Assembly: GCA_001802655.1 (NCBI GenBank)
Contig: MGZO01000133.1
Coordinates: forward strand, 1 to 17,444
DNA from: Hydrogenophilales bacterium RIFOXYD1_FULL_62_11
GTDB lineage: Bacteria; Pseudomonadota; Gammaproteobacteria; Burkholderiales; Thiobacillaceae
Direction of reading: 5' to 3'
DNA: 17,444 nucleotides
This document shows, piece by piece, positions 1 through 5,902 of the stretch; the first letter of the stretch is position 1; each line of letters starts with the position of its first letter. Made by a program: the position numbers and the translations under genes. The notes under the pieces are model-generated. The model worked only from the letters and a program-made list of their open reading frames with translations, searched no databases and was not told the DNA's origin.

Positions 1-195
1 CTCGACCCCAAGCGGGTCGAGCAAGCCGTGCACCTGTCAGCCGAAAAATACTGCTCGGCCAGCATCATGCTCGGCAAGACGGCCGAGATCACGCACGACT
101 TCGAGATCAGGGAAGACAGAGCAAAAAAAACGGGCTCCCGAAGGAACCCGTTTTTACTTCTGGTCACAAACCGGCTTGCGCCGGCAAGGATTTAG
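1..195 (+). CDS. OsmC/Ohr-family protein, C-terminal part (5' end outside window)
   Basis: Frame 1 is open from the first base to a TAG at 193-195 (64 codons). The visible residues include an LSAEKYCSAS motif followed by MLGKTAEITHDFEI, which fits the C-terminal end of the OsmC/Ohr family; the Cys in KYCSAS is the second of the two redox cysteines in those peroxide-reducing proteins. Known family members usually end right after the last beta strand (about where DFEI lies here). This one continues for 28 more residues that are basic and then hydrophobic. That tail is encoded by the rho-independent terminator and the intergenic DNA, so it is probably a recent loss of the original stop codon, or the gene is normally read only to the terminator. 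The gene converges on the porin gene and the two stop codons overlap. The N-terminal part and start lie outside the window. Confidence 0.72.
   Translation, partial: LDPKRVEQAVHLSAEKYCSASIMLGKTAEITHDFEIREDRAKKTGSRRNPFLLLVTNRLAPARI
123..155. terminator. Bidirectional rho-independent terminator between OsmC-family gene and porin
   Basis: AAAAACGGG (126-134) pairs perfectly with CCCGTTTTT (147-155). Inside, TCC (136-138) can pair with GGA (143-145) around a CGAA loop. The A-run at 123-130 and T-run at 151-155 supply a U-tract in both directions, so the hairpin can end transcripts from the + strand OsmC-family gene and from the - strand porin, whose stop is at 192. It lies inside the open reading frame of the OsmC-family gene. 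Confidence 0.85.
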
Positions 196-1268
196 AAGGT
201 GTGGACAACGCCCATGGAGATGATGTCAACATCCTGACCATACTGAGCACCAGTCACGCCAGAGGTGGACTGACTGAGGTTTGTGTTAGCACCGTTCGAC
301 AGCGAGGTGTACAAACCGAACAGCTTGGTACGCTTGCTCAGGTTGTAGTCAGCGCCGACAGCGTAGTAATCAAACTCGGTGCTTGCATCGCCAAGCGCGC
401 CAGCGCCAACAACATTGCCTTCGCCATCTTTAGCCATGCCATAGGCAGCTTTCAGATCGAATGCGCCGATACTGTACATGCCGTTGACATAATAGGCATC
501 GCGTTCGTTGACGCTATGAGCTTCATCAGAATCGATCATTTCATAAACCGCGCCGAGCTGGAACGCACCCAGTTTGACGCCCAAGCCAGCTTTGAAGGCT
601 TCAGTGCTGATAGTAGCGGTCGATGTGGCAAGACCAAAAATACCGCCTTCCATTGTTTCATACGCCAAGCTGGCGAAGATCGGGCCGTTCACGTACTTAC
701 CCATCACGCTGTATCCCTGCTGGTTATCACCAGTACCCACTTCAACGGTCTTGGTTTCTGCATAAGCAGCAGCGAAGCTGAAGCCGGTCCAGGTTGGCGA
801 CAGGTAGGCAATGGTCTGGGGAGCACGGCTGTCATAAATCGTGCCGTCAGCGGTCGTGCCGATGATGGTGTTGTAGTCGCCAGCGGTGTCGGAGAAGATG
901 TCCAGGTTGCCGGTAGCCATTTTGTACGGGGTGTCGTGACGACCCAGGATCACGGTGCCCAGAGATTTGCTGGACAGGCCGATGAAGGTGTTGCGCAACG
1001 CCGTGCTGCTGGTAGCGGTGTTCAGTTGCGTTTCGACCTGCCAAATTGCGGCCAGACCATTGCCCAGATCTTCGGTGCCCTTAATGCCGAAACGCGACAC
1101 GTTGTCACGACCGGTCACGACGTCAGCGCCGTCACCAATGAGGTTGTTGGTATCGGCGTAGTCAACCGAGAAAGCCATGCGGCCGTAGACGTCAACGTTG
1201 GCGGTTGCGGCAAAAGCGGGGGCGGATACTGCGCTGGCAATAGCCAGAGCGATCAGTGATTTTTTCAT
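192..1268 (-). CDS. Gram-negative trimeric porin (OmpC/Porin_4 type)
   Basis: This 358-residue outer-membrane protein forms a general diffusion channel for small hydrophilic solutes, by homology to betaproteobacterial 16-stranded porins. The start at 1268 gives a textbook signal peptide (MKKSLIALAIASAVSAPAFA, cleavage after AFA), then the typical mature start with NVDVYGR. A strong Shine-Dalgarno AGGAGT (complement of 1275-1280) sits 6 bases upstream; an in-frame extension to 1352 would put 28 extra residues before the signal peptide and is rejected. Family marks are SRFGIKGTEDLGNGL, a VILGRHDTPY stretch near the constriction loop, and a final Phe (VVHTF), the signal for BAM-dependent insertion. 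The length is usual for the family. The gene stands alone, with its own promoter, a long leader and a terminator. Substrate preference cannot be told from sequence. Confidence 0.93.
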   Translation of the reverse strand: MKKSLIALAIASAVSAPAFAATANVDVYGRMAFSVDYADTNNLIGDGADVVTGRDNVSRFGIKGTEDLGNGLAAIWQVETQLNTATSSTALRNTFIGLSSKSLGTVILGRHDTPYKMATGNLDIFSDTAGDYNTIIGTTADGTIYDSRAPQTIAYLSPTWTGFSFAAAYAETKTVEVGTGDNQQGYSVMGKYVNGPIFASLAYETMEGGIFGLATSTATISTEAFKAGLGVKLGAFQLGAVYEMIDSDEAHSVNERDAYYVNGMYSIGAFDLKAAYGMAKDGEGNVVGAGALGDASTEFDYYAVGADYNLSKRTKLFGLYTSLSNGANTNLSQSTSGVTGAQYGQDVDIISMGVVHTF

Positions 1269-1331
1269 TGCTTTACTCCTAAGAAAGTAAAAATTAAGTA
1301 CCCAGAGGGCATAAAAACCCGTTAAGGCTAA

Positions 1332-1363
1332 AGCTCTGCAGAGCTGTCCCACTTGGTTAAGTG
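1332..1363 (-). repeat. Two inverted repeats in the porin leader
   Basis: AGCTCTGCAGAGCT at 1332-1345 is a perfect 14-base palindrome. Next to it CACTT (1350-1354) pairs with AAGTG (1359-1363) around a 4-base loop. Both would lie in the 5' untranslated part of the porin mRNA if the promoter at 1382-1409 is right. They could be RNA hairpins that protect or regulate the message, or a DNA-level operator; the sequence does not decide between these. Confidence 0.55.
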
Positions 1364-1381
1364 CGAGTTGGACGGGGACCG

Positions 1382-1409
1382 ATTATCCAGACTGACACCG
1401 GGGCAGCAA
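1382..1409 (-). promoter_or_regulatory. Candidate sigma70 promoter of the porin gene
   Basis: On the minus strand a TTGCTG -35 (complement of 1404-1409) and a GATAAT -10 (complement of 1382-1387) are separated by 16 bases. Transcription would start near 1375 and give a leader of about 105 bases. A match of five of six bases to the -10 consensus supports the call; the -35 is weaker. No experimental start site is available. Confidence 0.5.
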
Positions 1410-1428
1410 GCAAACTTGTTGTTTTTTC

Positions 1429-1479
1429 TGTTGAGCAGGCGGAAAAGTGTTGTTTTGTTGCACTGAGGCAACAGCCTGC
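1429..1479. repeat. Nested inverted repeats upstream of the porin promoter
   Basis: TGTTGC (1456-1461) pairs with GCAACA (1468-1473) around ACTGAG, and the outer GCAGGC (1435-1440) pairs with GCCTGC (1474-1479). CTGTTG just before the outer arm offers an alternative partner for CAACAG. The position, 20 to 70 bases upstream of the porin -35, is where a regulator such as a response regulator could bind. It has no recognised consensus. Confidence 0.35.
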
Positions 1480-1524
1480 GTCCGTATGCCGGGATGCCCG
1501 GTCGCTAGCGATCGATGACAGCCG

Positions 1525-1552
1525 TTCAATCGTTGCGTGCCACCATTAAAAT
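1525..1552 (+). promoter_or_regulatory. Weak candidate promoter for the zinc metallopeptidase gene
   Basis: TTCAAT (1525-1530) and TAAAAT (1547-1552) are 16 bases apart, 37 bases upstream of the ATG at 1589. The -10 is a five-of-six match and the -35 a weak one. An AGGAGA Shine-Dalgarno follows at 1579-1584. Confidence 0.35.
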
Positions 1553-1588
1553 AGGCATTCACCCGCTCGGGTTGATTCAGGAGAAAGC

Positions 1589-2446
1589 ATGCGCTGGGAA
1601 AAAGGACGCCGCAGTGACAACATCGAAGACCGGCGCGGCATGCGCGTAACGGGCAAGGGAATACTGGGCGGCGGCATTGGAACGATCGTGCTGGCGCTGG
1701 TGGCGATGTATTTCGGGGTGGATCCGTCGGTGGTGCTGAACCAGGTGGGCAATCAGGCGCCAACGCAAACGGAGCAGCAAGCTGTCCCCTTCAGCCCGGA
1801 AGAAGAAAAGCTGAAGGAGTTTTTGTCGGTGGTGCTGGCGGACACGGAGGATGTGTGGGGCTCGCTGTTCGAAGGCTCGGGGCAGACGTATCAACACCCC
1901 AAACTGGTGCTGTTTTCCGGCTCGGTGCAATCGGCGTGCGGCCACGCCGAGGCGGCGATGGGGCCGTTTTACTGCCCAGGCGACCAGAAGCTGTATCTGG
2001 ACATGAGTTTTTTCAACGATTTGGCGCAACGCCACGACGCGCCGGGCGACTTTGCCCAGGCGTATGTGGTGGCCCACGAAGTCGGCCACCACGTGCAAAC
2101 GCTGCTCGGCGTGTCGCAAAAAGTCCACGCGGCGCGGGGGCAGGCGTCCGAAGCCGAAAGCAATGCCTTGCAGGTACGGATGGAATTGCAGGCGGACTGT
2201 TTTGCCGGGGTGTGGGCGCACCACGCCAACCGGCAGCGGCAGGTTCTGGAGCCGGGCGACGCCGAGGAGGCCCTGGCAGCGGCCGCTGGGGTGGGCGACG
2301 ACCGTCTGCAAAAACAGACGCAGGGCTATGTGGTGCCGGAATCCTTTACCCACGGCTCATCGGAACAGCGGATGCAGTGGTTCCAGCGCGGCATGCAAAC
2401 AGGTGATCCGGGGCAGTGCGACACCTTCAAGGCGGCGCGGTTGTAG
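1589..2446 (+). CDS. ypfJ: Neutral zinc metallopeptidase, YpfJ family
   Basis: This 285-residue protein matches the YpfJ/Zn_peptidase family (PF04228). The zinc site HEVGHH is plain, with His163, Glu164 and His167; the likely third ligand is Glu199 in MELQADCFAG. The N-terminus (RWEKGRRSDNIEDRRG) is the usual family opening, followed by one hydrophobic, glycine-rich segment at about residues 22-44, which should anchor it in the inner membrane with the catalytic domain in the periplasm. A linker rich in Gln and Pro follows. Start ATG 1589 is set by AGGAGA at 1579-1584. Physiological substrates of this family are not established. Length is ordinary and no damage is seen. It is followed by a toxin-antitoxin module with which it has no obvious link. 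Confidence 0.9.
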   Translation: MRWEKGRRSDNIEDRRGMRVTGKGILGGGIGTIVLALVAMYFGVDPSVVLNQVGNQAPTQTEQQAVPFSPEEEKLKEFLSVVLADTEDVWGSLFEGSGQTYQHPKLVLFSGSVQSACGHAEAAMGPFYCPGDQKLYLDMSFFNDLAQRHDAPGDFAQAYVVAHEVGHHVQTLLGVSQKVHAARGQASEAESNALQVRMELQADCFAGVWAHHANRQRQVLEPGDAEEALAAAAGVGDDRLQKQTQGYVVPESFTHGSSEQRMQWFQRGMQTGDPGQCDTFKAARL

Positions 2447-2503
2447 TGCAACTTGCACCTGCGTTCCTGTATGCGTCGTGAACCCACCGCCTTCTACAGG
2501 CGG
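2446..2503 (+). repeat. Inverted repeats after the ypfJ stop
   Basis: GTGCAA C TTGCAC (2446-2458) starts at the last base of the stop codon, and CCGCC (2487-2491) pairs with GGCGG (2499-2503) around a 7-base loop. Neither is followed by a T-run, so neither is a standard intrinsic terminator; they may still stabilise the 3' end of the ypfJ message. Confidence 0.35.
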
Positions 2504-2557
2504 GGCGCCAGACTGGTGAACGGAAGCTGACTGCTCTCTGTCGCGGCAGCGCACTAT

Positions 2558-2595
2558 TTGGGATTTATTCAAAAATGGTATATTTTTTATACCAT
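2558..2595 (+). promoter_or_regulatory. Promoter and palindromic operator of the BrnT/BrnA module
   Basis: ATGGTATA (2575-2582) and TATACCAT (2588-2595) form a perfect 8-base inverted repeat around five T residues, and the right arm runs into the first ATG of brnT (2594). A -10-like TATATT (2579-2584) or TATTTT (2581-2586) sits inside the repeat, with TTGGGA (2558-2563) 15 to 17 bases upstream. This is the layout expected of an autoregulated type II toxin-antitoxin operon, where the antitoxin or the complex covers the promoter. Confidence 0.6.
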
Positions 2596-2857
2596 GATGA
2601 TCTTTGAGTTTGACGAAGCCAAAAGTCAGGCCAATTTGCTGAAGCACGGTATTGACTTTGTCGATGCACAGGCATTGTGGAACGACCCCGGCTTATTGGA
2701 AATTCCCGCAAAGACGGAAGATGAGCCGCGTTACCTCATGATTGGCCTGATTAACAAGAAACACTGGTCAGCCGTCATCACTTACCGCGATATGCGTATT
2801 CGACTGATTTCCGTTCGTCGCGCACGAACTGAGGAGGTAGCACTCTATGAAAGCTAA
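2594..2857 (+). CDS. brnT: BrnT-family ribonuclease toxin
   Basis: This 87-residue protein matches the BrnT family (PF04365), RelE-fold ribonucleases that block translation in type II toxin-antitoxin pairs. The family marks are FEFDEAKSQANLLKHGIDF at the N-terminus and RIRLISVRRARTEE near the C-terminus. All conserved regions are present, so the toxin looks intact. Two start codons, ATG 2594 and ATG 2597, stand side by side; the upstream TTG at 2558 would place the promoter and operator repeat inside the gene and is not favoured. No Shine-Dalgarno precedes the ATGs and the predicted transcript starts almost at the ATG, so translation may be leaderless. brnT overlaps brnA by 11 bases. The pair is visibly richer in A+T than its neighbours, which suggests acquisition. 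Confidence 0.88.
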   Translation: MMIFEFDEAKSQANLLKHGIDFVDAQALWNDPGLLEIPAKTEDEPRYLMIGLINKKHWSAVITYRDMRIRLISVRRARTEEVALYES

Positions 2858-3071
2858 AGCGTTTGAAAAGCAGTTTGATCAAAATGTCGACCTAACGGCT
2901 TCGCTGGACCTGTCCCGAGCCAAACGCGTATTGCAAACGCAAAAGCGCGTTAACGTCGATTTTCCTACCTGGATGATCGAATCGCTGGATCGGGAAGCAA
3001 GCAAGCTGGGTGTCACCCGGCAGTCCATCATCAAGGTCTGGCTCGCTGAACGCCTCGAAAAGTCAGCGTAA
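2847..3071 (+). CDS. brnA: BrnA-type (ribbon-helix-helix) antitoxin
   Basis: This 74-residue protein is the partner expected after brnT. Residues 1-30 form a charged segment (FEKQFDQNVDLTASLDLSRA) that probably contacts the toxin. Residues 33-74 (KRVNVDFPTWMIESLDREA and on to SIIKVWLAERL) are a CopG/MetJ-like ribbon-helix-helix, with the beta strand KRVNVDF as the DNA-reading element. By analogy with known BrnTA systems it neutralises the toxin and represses the operon, probably at the inverted repeat at 2575-2595. A strong Shine-Dalgarno GAGGAGG (2831-2837) lies 9 bases before ATG 2847, within the end of brnT, so the antitoxin is likely translated much better than the toxin. It resembles the CopG-like antitoxins paired with BrnT rather than the classical Brucella BrnA sequence. 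Confidence 0.82.
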   Translation: MKAKAFEKQFDQNVDLTASLDLSRAKRVLQTQKRVNVDFPTWMIESLDREASKLGVTRQSIIKVWLAERLEKSA

Positions 3072-3079
3072 GGTCAACC

Positions 3080-3095
3080 TGCTTGAATCCAAGCA
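3080..3095 (+). terminator. Small hairpin after brnA
   Basis: TGCTTG (3080-3085) and CAAGCA (3090-3095) pair around AATC, followed by TTTGTG, eight bases after the brnA stop. The T-run is short, so it is at best a weak terminator. Confidence 0.3.
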
Positions 3096-3147
3096 TTTGT
3101 GAAGTGAGCGACGACTCAGGGTCGCGAGATATGACTCAAGGCGGCAA

Positions 3148-3189
3148 AGCGGCAAACCGATCAGCCTGCGCAGGCCGCTCCATTTTTTT
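3148..3189 (+). terminator. Candidate intrinsic terminator of the brnTA transcript
   Basis: AGCGGC (3148-3153) pairs with GCCGCT (3174-3179). Inside lies the 12-base palindrome GCCTGCGCAGGC (3164-3175), which offers an alternative compact hairpin. A run of seven T follows at 3183-3189. The direction fits the end of the + strand brnTA operon, just before the convergent end of clsB at 3202. Confidence 0.45.
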
Positions 3190-3201
3190 GGCGGGAGTCG
3201 G

Positions 3202-4392
3202 CTAAACCCAGCGCCCGAATCCAGCCAGTCCCAGTCCAAATCGCACCAGCCCATACGCCAGCCGCGACAGCATGCGCTGTGGCCAGGGGCGGCGCTGCCA
3301 GTCGGCGATGTCGAGCGGGGTGGACTGGATGATGGCCTGCTGCAGCCGCTGTTGCAGGTCGAGCGCAAAACCGGCGTCGTCGACGACGATGTTGGCCTCG
3401 CGCGCCATCAACAGGCTGAAGGGGTCGATATTGCTGGAGCCGACGGTTGCCCAATGGCCGTCGATCACCGCCACTTTGGCGTGTAGCTCGCTCGCCTGAT
3501 ATTCGTGGATTTCGATGCCGGCAAGCAGCAGGTCGCGGTACAAGGCGCGGGCGGCGGCTTGATAAAAAGGGTGATCGGTGTGGCCCTGCACCAGCAGTTG
3601 CACCCGAACGCCGCGCGCGGCGGCATTTTTCAGCAGTTTTCTGAAGCGGTGGCCGGGCAGAAAATAGGCGCTGGCGAGGACGACTTGCTTGCGCGCCCGC
3701 GCGAGCGCAACCAGATACACCCGCTCGATGTCGCGGCGATGGGCAAAGTTGTCGCGCACCACATAGGCGGCACGCACATGCCCGTCGGTCGGCCAGGACG
3801 GCTCGGCCCAGGTCGCCGGTTCGCCGCTGCGCAACTGCGTCAACATGACCAGTTGCCACAGGCGACGCACGCTTTGATGGATGCTGGCCAGCAACGGACC
3901 CTGAATCTCGACACTGAAGTCGAGGCGCGGCGCGGCAAAGCGCACCGGTTCAAAGTCATCCAAGAGATTCATGCCACCGATAAAAGCGATGCGCGCATCA
4001 ATCACGGCCAGCTTGCGATGCAGGCGCCGCAGATTGTGCGGACTGGTCAAACGGCCCGTCATGAGCGGACGGTAGACCAGCAGCCTGACGCCTGCCGCCC
4101 TCATGCGGTCCAGCCAGTCGACCGGCAGCAGGCGCGAACCGACGGCATCGATCATCAGCCGCACCAGGACGCCGCGCTGCGCTGCGCGAATCAGCGCGGC
4201 CTTGACGGCCTCGGCGCTGGTGTCGGGATTGAAAATATAGGTTTCGAGATGGACTTCATGCTGCGCGGAATCGATGGCGGCAATCAGCGTTGGAAAAAAA
4301 TCTGCCCCGCTTTGCAACAGCCGCATGCGGTTGCCGGAAATCAGCTCGACGCCGCCGAAGAAAAAGGGGCGCCAGCGATTGCGCGCGGCCAT
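3202..4392 (-). CDS. clsB: Cardiolipin synthase B (phospholipase D superfamily)
   Basis: This 396-residue protein has two HKD motifs of the phospholipase D superfamily: His125-Lys127-Asp132 in LHRKLAVID and His304-Lys306-Asp311 in LHAKVAVID, followed by GGMN and GSSN(I)D respectively. The length and opening (GGVELISGNRMRLLQSGADFF) match ClsB/YbhO, which makes cardiolipin at the inner membrane by phosphatidyl transfer and lacks the long N-terminal membrane helices of ClsA. A hydrophobic C-terminal stretch (residues about 374-396) may touch the membrane. Its start overlaps the preceding gene's stop as TGATG (4390-4394), so translation is coupled. The gene before it is a YbhP-like protein, as in the E. 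coli ybhP-clsB pair. This is the last gene of the minus-strand run. Confidence 0.9.
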   Translation of the reverse strand: MAARNRWRPFFFGGVELISGNRMRLLQSGADFFPTLIAAIDSAQHEVHLETYIFNPDTSAEAVKAALIRAAQRGVLVRLMIDAVGSRLLPVDWLDRMRAAGVRLLVYRPLMTGRLTSPHNLRRLHRKLAVIDARIAFIGGMNLLDDFEPVRFAAPRLDFSVEIQGPLLASIHQSVRRLWQLVMLTQLRSGEPATWAEPSWPTDGHVRAAYVVRDNFAHRRDIERVYLVALARARKQVVLASAYFLPGHRFRKLLKNAAARGVRVQLLVQGHTDHPFYQAAARALYRDLLLAGIEIHEYQASELHAKVAVIDGHWATVGSSNIDPFSLLMAREANIVVDDAGFALDLQQRLQQAIIQSTPLDIADWQRRPWPQRMLSRLAYGLVRFGLGLAGFGRWV

Positions 4393-5144
4393 CAGGCTGG
4401 GCGGAGTTGAGCCGTCAAGGCCGCGTGATCAGAAATGCGGTGCCAGGCGTTGCCGGTTTGAACATGTGCGGACTGGATACTGAAGCGCCGGATGTAAATG
4501 CGGTCGAGCTGGAACACCGGCATGAAGGAGGGGTAACTGCGCGCGGTCTTGCCATGGTGGGTTTTGAACACTTCGATCAGCCCCAGCTCGTCTTCAAAAA
4601 AGTCTCCGGCGCGCGCGCGCCAGTCATTGAAGTCGCCCGCCAGGATCAACGGCGCATTGTCCGGCACCATCGCCCGCACGCGGGCAGCAATCATTTGCAG
4701 CTGGCGGTTGCGGCCGCGCTCGGTCAGGCCCAGGTGAACGTTGATGCAATGGACCGGCATCTCCATTCCGGGCACTTCGATTTCGCAATGCAGCATGCCG
4801 CGACTCTCGTAGGCATGCGCCGAGATGTCTTCGTTTTCCCACGACAGAATTTTATGGCGCGACAGGATGGCGTTGCCGTGATGGCCGGTGTCGTAAACGC
4901 AGTTTTTACCGTAGGCAAACTCGGTATAGACATGCCCCGCCAGAAATTCGTGCTGCGGCTCTTTCGGCCAGAGCGGAAAACGGCCGAGACGCAGGTTGTG
5001 CCCGCCCTGCACTTCCTGCAAAAACACGATGTCGGTTCCCAGCGTGCTGAGACGGTCGCGCAGCTCGTGTACCGTCAGCCGCCGGTTGAATTGCGACAGA
5101 CCTTTGTGGATGTTGTAACTGGCAATATGCAGCGAAGTGCTCAT
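4392..5144 (-). CDS. YbhP-like endonuclease/exonuclease/phosphatase family protein
   Basis: This 250-residue protein has the metal-dependent EEP fold. Seen motifs are SYNIHKG (Asn11), FLQEVQG (Glu44), the HGNAILSR segment, GDFND (Asp171, Asn173) and the terminal SDHAAL (Asp239, His240), which together make up the full active site of DNase I-like hydrolases. No signal peptide is evident. Start ATG 5144 aligns with the family opening (LHIASYNIHKG) and is 7 bases after the nudB stop. A longer frame to 5252 would run back into nudB and is rejected. The actual substrate is unknown: members hydrolyse DNA, phosphoinositides or other phosphodiesters. Position directly before clsB, as ybhP in E. coli, suggests a phospholipid-related role, but this is only inference. 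Confidence 0.85.
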   Translation of the reverse strand: MSTSLHIASYNIHKGLSQFNRRLTVHELRDRLSTLGTDIVFLQEVQGGHNLRLGRFPLWPKEPQHEFLAGHVYTEFAYGKNCVYDTGHHGNAILSRHKILSWENEDISAHAYESRGMLHCEIEVPGMEMPVHCINVHLGLTERGRNRQLQMIAARVRAMVPDNAPLILAGDFNDWRARAGDFFEDELGLIEVFKTHHGKTARSYPSFMPVFQLDRIYIRRFSIQSAHVQTGNAWHRISDHAALTAQLRPA

Positions 5145-5151
5145 GGGCTGA

Positions 5152-5598
5152 TTATAAAGCGGGTAAGCGGCGAATCGCTGCTGCATTACTGGGTGAAAAA
5201 CACGCCGCTGCGGCAGCATCGCGCGGGAGCCAACGGTATTGCAGGTGCTCACGCGGTGCCAGCGTCACGGGCAAGACGCGGGGCAGGCAGAGACCGAACA
5301 CATGCTCGGTGTTGTGCGTCACGCCCGGCGCGTAACGATGGCGCCAGCGTTCATAGATTTCGTAACGGTTCTCGATGCCCCAGTCGGTGAGCGCAAACTG
5401 GCTGGCGTCGAGACCTGTTTCTTCGCGGATTTCGCGGATCGCGGTTTGCGCCAGCGTTTCGCCTGGGTCCTGCGAGCCGGTGACCGACTGCCACAATCCC
5501 AGCGCATCGGCGCGTTCCATCAACAGCACTTGGCCGTCTGCCGTATGAATGACGACCAGAACGGAAACCGGGAATTTATGCGGCTTCAAGGCGGGCAT
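5152..5598 (-). CDS. nudB: Dihydroneopterin triphosphate diphosphatase (Nudix)
   Basis: This 148-residue Nudix hydrolase opens with FPVSVLVVIHTADGQVLLMER, as in NudB. A complete Nudix box starts at Gly41 (GSQDPGETL) with Glu47, Arg55-Glu56 and Glu59-Glu60. NudB removes pyrophosphate from dihydroneopterin triphosphate in tetrahydrofolate synthesis. The motif GLWQSVTGS before the box and the HNTEHVFGL segment after it are typical of this branch rather than of MutT. The only usable start is ATG 5598, which lies 23 bases inside the preceding gene; the next codons offer no alternative before the conserved first strand, so the overlap looks real. No Shine-Dalgarno is seen, so translation probably depends on ribosomes ending the upstream gene. 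A general dNTP hydrolase is the main alternative. Confidence 0.88.
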   Translation of the reverse strand: MPALKPHKFPVSVLVVIHTADGQVLLMERADALGLWQSVTGSQDPGETLAQTAIREIREETGLDASQFALTDWGIENRYEIYERWRHRYAPGVTHNTEHVFGLCLPRVLPVTLAPREHLQYRWLPRDAAAAACFSPSNAAAIRRLPAL

Positions 5599-5887
5599 TG
5601 AGCGGAATGCCGGTGGCCAGAACAGTGATCAGGCGGTCGATATTCGGATGCTTGCCGGGATGTCGGCTGGCGTCTTCGGTGTGTTCGGCGAAAATCGCCA
5701 GACCTTCGGCAGCCGCTTCGGCGTTGATCGCGTCGTATTGCTGCGCGAGATAGGCATACACGCGAAACGAGCCTGCCGTGCCGGGGGCATTGGCGATCGC
5801 AGCGATTTCTGCGCCACTGCTGTCGGTCAGGACGATGTGCCCACCCGCGAACTCGGGCAGGGTTTCCAGGGTGTCGGCGAATTTCAT
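5576..5887 (-). CDS. Small conserved protein, probable DUF2322 family
   Basis: This 103-residue protein has no signal peptide, membrane segment or cysteine. Visible features are an opening MKFADTLETLPEF, a central PGTAGSFRVYAYLA stretch and a conserved-looking AEHTEDASRHPGKHPNIDRL block at about residues 67-86 with several His and charged residues. My recollection is that this matches DUF2322 (PF10084), small proteins of unknown function in proteobacteria; this is recognition from memory, not a search. The start at 5887 is supported by an AGGAT Shine-Dalgarno about 7 bases upstream. It lies 77 bases after aspS and overlaps nudB by 23 bases, so it is probably in the same transcript and its translation may control that of nudB. 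Function is unknown. Confidence 0.65.
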   Translation of the reverse strand: MKFADTLETLPEFAGGHIVLTDSSGAEIAAIANAPGTAGSFRVYAYLAQQYDAINAEAAAEGLAIFAEHTEDASRHPGKHPNIDRLITVLATGIPLNARLEAA

Positions 5888-5902
5888 TTCAAAATCCTGA
5901 TC

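Larger units (their letters stand above)
1269..1588. other. 320-base intergenic region between porin and ypfJ-like gene
   Basis: No convincing gene lies in this divergent spacer; a 62-codon frame at 1361-1549 has no family resemblance and overlaps the porin promoter. The region holds a candidate porin promoter (1382-1409), a porin leader of about 105 bases with two small perfect hairpins (1332-1345 and 1350-1363), a nested set of inverted repeats upstream of the porin -35 (1429-1479) and a weaker forward promoter for the zinc metallopeptidase gene (1525-1552). Confidence 0.7.

Noticed and set aside
201..1259. A 352-codon frame on + opposite the porin gene
   Set aside because: It is antisense to a certain porin with signal peptide and C-terminal Phe, and its protein has no family features; it arises from the porin's codon use.
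1361..1549. 62-codon frame in the porin-ypfJ spacer
   Set aside because: No Shine-Dalgarno or similarity was recognised, and it overlaps the predicted porin promoter and the ypfJ promoter.
2558..2593. TTG start for brnT that adds 12 residues
   Set aside because: It would place the inverted repeat and -10 inside the gene, and BrnT proteins normally begin next to the FEFDEAK motif.
5145..5252. Upstream extension of the YbhP-like gene to ATG 5252
   Set aside because: It would overlap the end of nudB by 101 bases and add 36 residues before the family's standard start; ATG 5144 fits both spacing and homology.
3505..5390. Long + strand frames (3505-4410 and 4290-5390) opposite clsB, the YbhP-like gene and nudB
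   Set aside because: They cross several well-supported genes on the other strand and their products show no motif; these are shadow frames in GC-rich coding DNA.
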